64,000 bases of DNA from contig MEHQ01002804.1 in assembly GCA_008828725.1 (NCBI GenBank), positions 253,733 through 317,732 of the forward strand. The letters are read 5' to 3'. The translations under genes were made by a program, and so were the position numbers. Positions 31,597 through 42,654 of the stretch are shown here, piece by piece (position 1 is the stretch's first letter; every line of letters begins with the position of its first letter). This DNA comes from Saccharina japonica (taxonomy: Eukaryota > Sar > Phaeophyceae > Laminariales > Laminariaceae). A model generated the notes under the pieces. That model ran no database searches and had not been told where the DNA came from. It saw nothing but the letters and a program-made list of their open reading frames with translations.

Positions 31597-31966
31597 TAGT
31601 AGTAGTATTAGTATTAGTAGTAGTAATAGTAGTAGCAGTAGCCAGTAGCAGTAGTAGCAGTAGTAGTGGCGGTGGTAGTAGTAGTAGTAGCAGTATAATA
31701 AAGCTGCAAGCGTGTAATCGCGACCTGTTGTTGGCGGTGATTTGTTTCGTTCGCTTATTTTTGTTCGCTGTTTCTCGTTTCGGCTTGTTTTTTCGGGGGG
31801 GGCAGGGGGGGGGGGGGGGCCCCCCCCCCCCCCCCCCCCGCCTATTTTGTGCTCATCTTCATTTTTCTCATTCATATTTTCTTATTGTAGATCTTGTTTT
31901 TTCGTTTTTTTTTTTTTGTTTTCTTGTTTTTCGTGTGCTTTCGTAACGCTTTTTCCGCGCCGGCTT

Positions 31967-31997
<31 letters not shown>

Positions 31998-34900
31998 ACG
32001 ACATGGCCGGCCGCGTAGTATCAACCGGACGCCTACTCGCTGTTATCATGGACGAAGACAATATACCTCTCTGACCCGAAAACATGAGGATAATTTCGAT
32101 GAAATGGTAATGTAGAAATAGTTCTTATATTCCCGGTCAGAGCGCACTGCAGTACCTTAAAGAGAGTTGAGTTCGCACAGAAGCGCGATCGTTTTTCAGC
32201 GCTCGTTCTCTCAACACGGATAAAAAAGGCTGCGAAAAATTGGAAAACAACATTATATTTTCGGAAGGTCCTCTCAACCATATCCCCCCCCTGCTCCGTC
32301 TCGAAAGGGATGCGTGGTCAATGGTCAAATGACTAAGGCAAGCAACAAATGAGTACGCCCCCCCCCCCGCNAGCGTCTGCGACTACTTGGCTCCGGTCTC
32401 GAGGTATACCGTAGCAGTATATACCGTAAATGGGCGTTGAGTTCGCACCGGGGGTGCGATCGTTTTTCAGCGCTCGATTTTTGTTTTGTTTTTAAGAACG
32501 GGAAGGTTTTCAATACCGAACAAGGCGTTTTTAGGAAAAGTCTGGTCGAAAAAGCCTTCCTTAGAATAGAAATGTTCGAATTTATTGTTAATACTCGTAT
32601 GTAGCAATACTCGCTTTCCGTCGTCGAGCAAGCGAGCGAACATTGTATTTTCGGCAGGCTCTTGACCAGACTTCCCCCCCCGAAAACGCCTTGTTCGGTA
32701 TTGCCAACCTTAACCTTTGTCCCGTTCTGAAAAAAAAATCGAGCGCTGGAAAAAAAACCAAGAACGATAATACGCACCCCTGTGCGAACTCAACGGTCAT
32801 CTTTACGGTAAATTCCGCTCCTTTTTTTTGCAACGGTAGGGCGGGGCACTGTTATTACGATTACGGGGGACCGCAGTTTTTTTTTGTTTTGTTTTTTTGT
32901 TTTCCATCCCATTTATTATCTTCGCTCTTTCTTTCTCTCTCCTCCCTTGTCGTAACTCAGATCCGGGGTCACAAAGTAGGCTCCCCTGCCCTCCGCCCCC
33001 ACTACGGTTCTTATCTTGCGTTTTTATCGCGGGAAGACTTCAGCCTTTTCTTCCCTCGTCGACTCGCGTAAATAGGATCAAATATAAATATCGTCAGTAA
33101 AACTACGTCAATTGTTTGTTTTGTTTGTTTGTTTGTTTGTTTTTTTCATCCCGTTTATAATCTTCGCACCTCTGTCCCTCTCCCTCCATAGTCAGTCGTA
33201 ACTCAGGATCTGGGGGTCACAAAGCAGGCTCTCCTCCCTCCTCCCCACTACGGTTCGTGCCTTGATTTCTATCGCAGAGGGTTCAGCATTCCCAACGCTC
33301 GTCGAGTTTCATCGAATTTTGCAGGGCCTTCCGCGGGAAAATTCCCGAACGTTTCGGGAATCGAGGTAAATCGACCATATCAAACTAACCAACAAGGAGG
33401 AATAACCAATGGAAAAAGCACCTTAAGAAGGACAAAACCACGGCGAATCAAATGACGGTGTTTTTTTTATTTATTACGAAGTAGGAACCGCGGCATGGTC
33501 CATGGTAATTTACCACGGGAATTGGATGCCAATTCCCGTGGTAAATTACCATGGACCATACATGCCAATTCCCGTGGTAAATTACCATGGACCATACCGC
33601 GGTTCCTACTCCGTAAAAAAAAAAAAAACACCGTCATTCGATTCGCCGTGGTTTTGTCTCTCTTAAGGTGCTTTAGCCATTGTTTATTCCTCATTCGTAA
33701 CTCTGTTACGGTTGATTTACTCGATTCCCGAAATCTTCGGGAATTTTCCCGAGGAAGGCCCTGAATTGAATTTTGCTAACTCACGCTCTCGCGCTTTCCT
33801 CTATATATAGTTTTTGTTGGCGTGTACCGTAGGTTCTATTTACTATGGTTCCCCGCAAAAGGAATAAAGCGTTGTTGCGGTTGACGGGGGTCCTCAAGTG
33901 TAAGGTTGATAGGACGTGAAGGGAATCTGGGGTCTGTTGAGCGGGGTGAAACCCTAGCATATATGGAAGGCATGTTTGGTTAGGGGGTTGAAGAACTACC
34001 CAATGTCTGTAGAATCCCTTTTTTTGTTTTTGTTTTTTTCTTGTTTTTTTTTACAGTTTTTTGTTCGAATTATGACGCTGAAATTCGATGGGATTCTTCA
34101 CTGGGTTGCGGGTATAAGGGCCCGTTTTAACGAAGAAAAACAAAAATTCAATTTGAAAAAACAAAACAAAAAACAAATCCGCTTTTCATTGGTCAACACA
34201 CGCACCAGCACCAAACAAAGATGAGGATCTTGGGGGGTGCGAAACAAAAATTATATTTGGAAAAAAAAAAAAATCGCTTTTCATTGGTCAACACGTGCAC
34301 CAGCACCAAACAAAGATTAGGATCTTGGGGGGTGCTGGTGCGTGTGTTGACCAATGAAGAGCGAATTTTTATTTTTATTTTTCCAAATTGATTTTTTTTA
34401 TTTTTTATACCTGGCACTCGTTAATATGGGCCCTAACAGTTTTCTCAAAGTCGTTGTTCTGGGTGAGGTATAGAACCCCCCATGCAAGGAGCAGCCTAAC
34501 ACAAATCGCTTTCCCCCCCCCCCCCTTTACCGAAGCACGCGTCAGGAAACCCGGGTATTTTGACCGCCGTATACAGTATAGCTTTTCTCGAAATAGGGTG
34601 CGCCTGAAGCAGGTCGGCAGTTCCCCCGTTATGCACTACGAAATCGTGGTCTTGCAAAACACCAGGCCTAACGCTGGGACGACGCCTTTCGCCCGCGACG
34701 CAAGCCGTTTGTCGCGGTAGGCATCGCATATCCCCTCACGTCTCGTTCACAACTCTCATTTTTTTATATTTTCGTTCCAGTCCATTCCATTTTGTTTTAT
34801 TTTAATTTATTTAGTTTAGTTTTTATTTTTATTTTGGAACAATGCAAAGCGGGTGATTTACAAGCCCAAGCGGTGTTTTCCTCTCCGCTCTCAGGGTTCG

Positions 34901-37835
34901 TGCCGATTGTTTGCTTAGTCTTCCCCCGCACTCGAACCACAAAAAGCATGCGCGGACGTCGCTGTTAGAACCAGTCTGCATCGCACCTTGAACCTGTGTC
35001 GCTTAACCCTGCTTCGCTGCGTGCCTCGCTCGCGCGTCAGCGATGACAAAACTGCTCCCAGGTGCTCCATCCATAGACGATAAAACTGTAGTACAATTAG
35101 CCCGGGTTGGTCTGAATGGTCAACTTCTCCCGTACACACAAAAACACACATTATCTCGTACCTCGATATTGCTCTTCGTCTTTTTTCTTTCTTGTCGAAC
35201 GGTCTCGAAGTGTTTTGCCGAAATCCGCCATACATTGATTGATGCTGTTTTGTTTTTTCGAGCACTGATAATTTCTTACTTCCGACCCCACCCGGCTCCG
35301 GCCCACCCCCGCGATCCCCGCTCCTCGGTCTACCGCGGCAGGAGATGCGCACGCTGCTAGACACGCCAGCTACTTTCAACGGGGTTTTCCGAGGATTCTC
35401 GGCGTTCCTTGCACAGGTGGGTGGCGCACCCGCGCACTCGGGGCAAACGCAAGATTATCGTCCATAATATAAATATTGATTTGTTGTGTTTTTTTGTTTT
35501 TATTTTGAGGTGTGTGTTGACGCTGGCCAGTGTGATTTGCATGCTGTTTTCGCGGGGGTGTTTTTGACGCCGATCGATGATGTATTATACAGTATGCCGC
35601 AGCACTTAGGAATTCGGGAGTTTTTGATTATTTCAGGCTCGAGATTCGGATGAAGATAAAAACGTGGCCAGCGTTATACCTGAAATTGTTTAAGACACAC
35701 CCTGCCTCACCAGTACATAATAACTCGGGCCTGGCCCAAAACCAGAAATTGTCAAGTGCGGGATGATGTCGTAGCACCCCCCCCCCGCCCCACCACTACG
35801 GCCATGCGATGACATAGTACCCGCCCCCCCCCTATAACATATATGATATATTTATAGGTTGGGTTGGCGTCGGTTGGCAACGACGCTGTAAAACACGCCA
35901 CTCGCTGCGTGAGCTAGACAACCAGGGTGCCTTTGTTTTTTTTGGCGGTCACCAAAGCTGGCGGTCGAGTAGATCATTTGTGCGGGGTGGAGAACTTTGC
36001 TCCGCACAAGGGGAATGGTCGTATCACGTAGTGTTAATATGGTAAAGCATACCGCGAGGCAGTTACATAGTAAAACCCATTGCTGTCTCCGGAAGTGGCC
36101 ACATCAGAAATTAAATTAACTCATTGAAGCTGTCGTCCATATGCAAGTCCGCCTCAGAGGCGGTTCATCGCAGGATGCAGCTCACCCTCCATGCGACTCG
36201 CCCAATACCTCACGGCGCTTCGCGCTTAGTGCAAGCAATGTCTGCCTGGTTGGTGAAAACCCAACGTGCTCCGTCCCGGCATTGTAGGGATGCGAGGGTC
36301 TATCGGTCATATGACTACGGCCGTGCACGACATGAGTACACCCCCCCCCCCCTCCCTCCACCCCCGCGCTACACCCCCGCCCGCATTGAAACCAGGCCGG
36401 TCCCGCTAACGCCGTGTTCTTCTTGTGCTACGACGCGCTGAACGCGCTCGGAGCGGCCGCCTTGCTCCCCGCGGCGATCGGCGGCAGCAGCGTCGGCAGC
36501 GTCGATGCAGGCATCGCGTTCTTGCCGGCCGTGCTTCATCTGGGGGCATCGTCGCTAGCGACAGTCCCCGCCAACCTTGTACGAACGCCTGCCGAGGTGG
36601 TGAAACAAAGACTCCAGGTATTTACTTCGAAATATATATGTATATACTAGACTAGTGACACTGTTTTGGAAATTGTGTTTTTGTTTTCGAGCGAAGCGCG
36701 GTTTTCTATTTTTTCACGGTCGCCTAAAATATAGGGGATAGGGCACGCCATATGGTTTGAACTGGGTGAAGCCCGGGGCCCCTATATAAAGTCTGAAGTC
36801 TGAGATACGCTCTTTGAGATACACGCCGTTCGACCGAACAAAGTGGCTATGTTACGCTTCCCTCTCCCACTGTTCATAGCGGCCAGTATGATATATAGCA
36901 AATATGTGACCTTCGAGTAGCTATTGCATTGCGGCACCCGTGTCTGACGCAATTTGGGGCGTTTTTTACTTGAACCAGCCTGTACGAAACCGCGGTTTGA
37001 CTCCTTGGCCGACCGCCACCCCTACACTAGGACTTTTACGGGGGATATAGTTAGTAAGTAGGACCTGGGGTACACACGAAAAAAAAACTATATTACTACT
37101 TATTTCTTCCAACAATACCTGGTCCTATTTACTATGGTCCCATCGCAATGGCACCTTGAGGCCAATTGAGGCTTTGACGCGTCCTAAACATCGACTTCTC
37201 AGCATCTTTACTCGTGTGACCTCTTGACTGATCTCCCCCTACAATAAAAGTTACCTGGTATATGTTATGGACGTCCTTGACGCCCGACTTGGCGCCTTGA
37301 CTGACCGCCCCCCTCCCCCCCCCTATACACATATGATATGTTTATAGGTTGGGTTGGCGTCGGTTGGCAACGATGCTGTAAAACACGCCACTCGCTGTGT
37401 GAGCTAGACAACCAGGGTGCCGTTTTTTGTTTTTGTTTTTGACGGTCACCAAAGCTGGCGGTCGAGTAGATCATTTGTGCGGGGTGGAGAACCTTTGCTC
37501 CGCACAAGGGGAATGGTCGTATCACGTAGTGTTAATATGGTAAGGCGTCCGCGAGGCAGTTACATAGTAAAACCCATTGCTGTCTCCGGAAGTGGCCACA
37601 CCAGAAATTAAATTAACTCATTGAAGCTGTCGTCCATATGCAAGTCCGCCTCAGAGGCGGTTCTTAGCAGGATGCAGCTCACCCTCCATGCGACTCGCCC
37701 AATACCTCACGGCGCTTCGCGCTTGGTGCAAGCAATGTCTGCCTGGTTGGTGAAAACCCAACGCGCTCCGTCCCGGCATTGTAGGGATGCGAGGGTCTAT
37801 GGTCATATGACTACAGCCGTGCACAACATGAGTAC

Positions 37836-37866
<31 letters not shown>

Positions 37867-40800
37867 CACTACAACTCGTATATTGAGGCCAATTGAGGTC
37901 TTGACGCGTCCCCCCATAAAACGGTATTTTCGTATTTTCTCAAAGCGTCTTTGCTCCTTTCACCTCTTGACTGACCGCGCCCTACACTGAAAACTACCAG
38001 TAACCCCTTAAGAACTGGTCCCCCGTTTTTGGGGACAAACTACTTGGAATTAGTGTGGGATATTGTTTTCAGTTCTGAATGGGTTAAGGCCGTCCTTGAC
38101 GCGCGTCTTGACCCCTTGACTGACCCCCCCCCCCTACACTACGTACAACTATTACGAGGGGCCATAGTAATCAGGACCCAGAAATAAACCCCAAGAGTCA
38201 TGTATCCCCCCTGTGTTTAGACTCCGTCTTTGGTTCTGATTGCTGTATTCCCCCGTTGGTACTATTGCGGGGGAGGGACCATAGTGAACATCAGTAAATA
38301 GGACCAAATATGGGTAGTAAAAATAGGCAAATATGCAGGTTTTTGTCTGTAACGCGGGTCCCTATTTACTGTTGTCCCACGTGATAGTATTTTGAGGCCA
38401 ATTGAGGCCTTGACGCGTCCCAAAAATACCACTTTCGTATATATATATACACAGCGTCTTTGCTCCGGAGCAGTAACGACAGCGTAGAGGTGGTCGTGTT
38501 CATCACTTTAGCAGCTGCGCGCCGATCAGAACACATCGCAGAACGTGCTAAAAAAACAAAATATTACAACCGGCAGTGTATTTTTTCCAAGGGAGATTAT
38601 GGCCTCGCTCTGAAGAACACGACGAGAGCTACCCAGCTAAGCTCGTACACAGTACACCTGCAGCAGTCCTCGTCGTGCAGCAGTATACACGCAGGGGAAA
38701 ATGCACACACCATACACACACATGCGCTGATCATTGTTTTCGCTCCGGGGCTTTTGCGTCCCCTGCGGCGTGCGGTGCGGTGTGGTACGGTACGGCACGG
38801 TGCGGTGCGGTGTTTTTTTGTCGGTGCGGTGTTTTTTCGTCGGCCGGGTCGACCGCAGGTGGGACAGGAGAACGGGAATTCCTTGCAGGCGCTGCAGTCC
38901 ATCCTCAGGGCTGAGGGTGTCGGGGGCCTGTTCGTCGGCGGCAGGGAGCAGCTCATAAGAGAGATCCCGTTCAACGCCATCCAGTTCACCGTGTACGAGG
39001 TCAGTCAGTCAGCCACCCAGTCACTCAGTCTCGAGGTCGTTGATTGGTCGGAGTGAGGTCTTGGGTCACTCCTAGAGCTCGTTGATTGGTCGGGATGAGG
39101 TCTCGGTCGCTCCTCGAGGGCGTTGATTGGTCGGGGGGGGAGGGTGCCCCGGCCACTACCCGACACTACGTACAGCGGCACGTACTGCTGTTGACTTGGT
39201 GCTTGTGATCCGATTGTATTTCGTTGTTCCGATTTTTCTCTGATGCTGTCTGCGCTCCTTATCTCGACGCTCGATTTAACTCGAGCGTCGGGACAGCAAC
39301 AGAGACGCGGCGGCAGTGCCTTTGATTGATACGCCAGGAGCCTGTTTGTTTTTTTCTCGCACGGTTAGGACCCATTGCTGTGGTATGGCGCTAAGCGTTC
39401 GCCTCTCTTTTCAGGGAGGAGTGCGGTTCAGGAGGGGGCAAGGTAGAAGAAAAATATCCGATTGTGCTCGAGGGCACACAGAACAAAAAGAAGAGAAAAG
39501 CGACTTACACTCCTTTCCAAGGTCGAAAATGAGGAATAAACCAGATGGGTCGAGATTTCTGAACCAGGATAAAAAAAATAGACTTTTTTCTAGAATTATG
39601 TTGTATTTGGTTCTGGTATACCCTCCCTGTCTGGCGGCACTAAAGCAAATAAGTGGTGCGTCGTTTGTTTTTTTAATTATCAAAAACCCCTCGGTTGCGC
39701 GCATACAAAAACAATGTTTCGAACTCGTATTTTTGGGTGAGACATTACGTAGAGCTTCTCAGGTGGAGGACGTCATAAACGTTGTGTGCGCCCCTGCCGT
39801 AAACACGCCTCTTTATTTTGGTAGTTCGGCGTGCGTCAAGTTTTTTGCGTCAGTGCTCGTTCGTCCGCGCGATGCCGGCGCATGGCCGCCTTGTTTTCAA
39901 CTCAGGCCCTACCCGTTCACGGCCATATATATAGTGTGTACAAAGTTGACCCAGCGGCAACAAAATTGTTGATAGTCTACACTACCTCTTCATCGCGTCT
40001 TCGTTCCGAGAAATTTCACAGGCGGTCAGGGTTAGCGTTAGAGTTATAGGGTTATCACCTCTTTTAGAAAATCTGCCTACAATTTGGGAACAAAAACTGA
40101 CTTGGAGCTACAGCAGCAGAGTAGGAAAAACAATCGTCAATGGTAAAAAAATGATTTCTTCAAGTATGTTTCAAGCATATACTAGAATCGGGGCCAGGTC
40201 TGTACTGCCCCTCTGGTTTTACGTGGCAACACGCACCGCCATCGAGGTTTTGGGCATCTTGGTCGTACTCAGGCGGGGCCGCCTAGAGGTTCGCTTCTTA
40301 TCGTAAATCCCGCCGCCCCCCCCTCCACCCCTGACTATAATCCTTCGACACTGCCCTCCATATGTAAGAAAGTCCGCCTCACAAGCAGTTCGTAGTGCGA
40401 ACCAGCCCACCCTTCATGCGACTCGCCCGACACCTCAGGGCGCTTCACTGTTGGTGCAAGCAGTGCCTGCCTGGCCGTTGAAAATCAGATGCGCTCCGTC
40501 CGGGCATTGTAGAGATGCGAGGCGTCATACACTACGGCCATGCATGACATACGTACCCCCCCCCACCCCCCATCTACTCTTCCGATCGTTGAACGTCGCG
40601 ACCACTTCGATTGTAGCGAGCCCCTTCAAGGTACGTTTTTTCTTTTCTGTCACCATTTTATTCACCAACAGTGCCTGAAGCCTTTGTTTAACCAGCCCCC
40701 TCCCGGTGCGTTTGATTTGCTGGACCCATTTAATGCTTCCGTCAATTGCCTGAAGTATTTTGATTGGCCAGCCCCCCCCCCCCCGCCGGCACGTTAATGA

Positions 40801-42612
40801 CTTGCAGTTACCAGGTACTGGTACTGTTTAATCTACCACCAGTGCCTGTCTGAAGTCTTTGAGCCCCCCCCTCCCGGCGTGCTTTTGTCTCTAATGTTAA
40901 TTCATGTTTCCACCAGTGCCTTAAGTCTTCCCTCGGGAGCTCGGAACTTTGGGCGGACGCCGCTCTTGGTGCGGCCTCTTCCGCCTTAGCAGCCGTCGCC
41001 ACCCAGCCGGTGGACACGGTCAAGACAAGAGTCATGACCAAGAGGTGAGAGAGATGCAGATGGAGTTCCGAATCGTGCGATAAAACGGCAAGACAAACAC
41101 AAGCCTCCACAACGTTATTTCATTGTGACGAAGAGGCCAGGCTGTATTTGTTTCGATTCCTTCTACTTTGGATTCACACAACAGCCCGCTACATCGGTTG
41201 GCACGGTCGCGGGTACCCCAGCTGTCAGCCTTCCCCGACAGGCGGTGGGAGGGTAGGGAGCGCAGTTTACGCGGCGTGTTTGGGCGTTCATTTTTGCCGT
41301 CCCCGACACGTGTAGAAATACGTTTTTTCTTTAAACTCCCGTCGTGCCACAGCTGTAAGGCCTGCTCCGTCAGATGATACGCACTTTCCGCGCGAATGGC
41401 GCCCCCTGATCGGTCAAACCACCTGGCCCTCCCTCCGTCCTTCCCTCCCTCCCCCCCTTCCCCCCCCCTCCCTCTTCCTCCCTCCTTCCCCCCTCGCTTC
41501 CTTCGCTTTCGGCTGGCACAAGCGTGCCCGGTCTTTGCGGCGGGACATCCCCGGGTTTCCTAAAGTCTGCTGCGTTGGTGGCGGAGGCTGAAGGCGCGTC
41601 GTCTCTCTTGTTAGGGATGCTGCCCCGCCTCGTCTTAGTCAGGTAACATCCTTACCTTTCTTTATGTTAATCCAATACACCTGAAACGTATATTTTGCAA
41701 GCTGGGTGTGATTATTCGATGGCGCGCGCTACGGAGTGTATATCACCTAATTCATGTATAGGTCGGTGATTCCCCCTGGGTGATAGATATTGCGGGAAAA
41801 CCTAGTAATCAGAACTATGACCGAATTAAATATATAGGTCGGTGACCCCCCTGGGTGATAGATAATGTGGGCAAACATAACAATCATAACCAAATATGGT
41901 GTGCCTACACATTAGGGGGGATGGAATGTTTTTTTTCGGCTCCGTTGTGGGTTCTGATTATTATGCCCCCCCTGGTGGATGATAGTACCAGGGTCAACAG
42001 GGGGGTTTTACAAAGACGGCCAGCCTATACAAATCGTTCTGCGCACGGGAGACTATGCTGGCTCTCACCGAAGTGAACAGCATCTGGTAGCTGTGGATAT
42101 ATACGAAGTATACTTAGAACAAGCGCGCCCGATGCATCATGCAGCTTTGCAAAGTTGAGTATCATACCAGTGAATCGGTCGAACTCAGCTGACGTATTCT
42201 TAGTATAAAAAAAAACTAATGTTTTGTCGGCATACGTATACACCGGTATGAGATGAGGCAGCGCTTGCTAGGATTTAGCCGTGGTGGATGATTACGCTGG
42301 TATCACGCGTGATATGTTTGTCTCTGTCGTCAACTGTGTGCGCTGGTGGAAGGCCTAGGACCCCCCCCCCTCCCATATTTTGGGAAGTTTACGATCGGAC
42401 AGCGCGGATCTTGAGCTTCACCCAGCTCAAAAGTAAGGCATTAAGGCATGCCCTATATTTAAGGCGGCCGCGTGATTTAGCAACTTGCTTTGCTCGTAAT
42501 TTTTCACCACTATGTAGTAAAATACAAGGACCGTTTGGATATCAAAATACTCTAAAACAGTTCCTTATATTTCGGGATAAATATGTATTATATATCGTTC
42601 GGTAGCTTGTCG

Positions 42613-42654
<42 letters not shown>

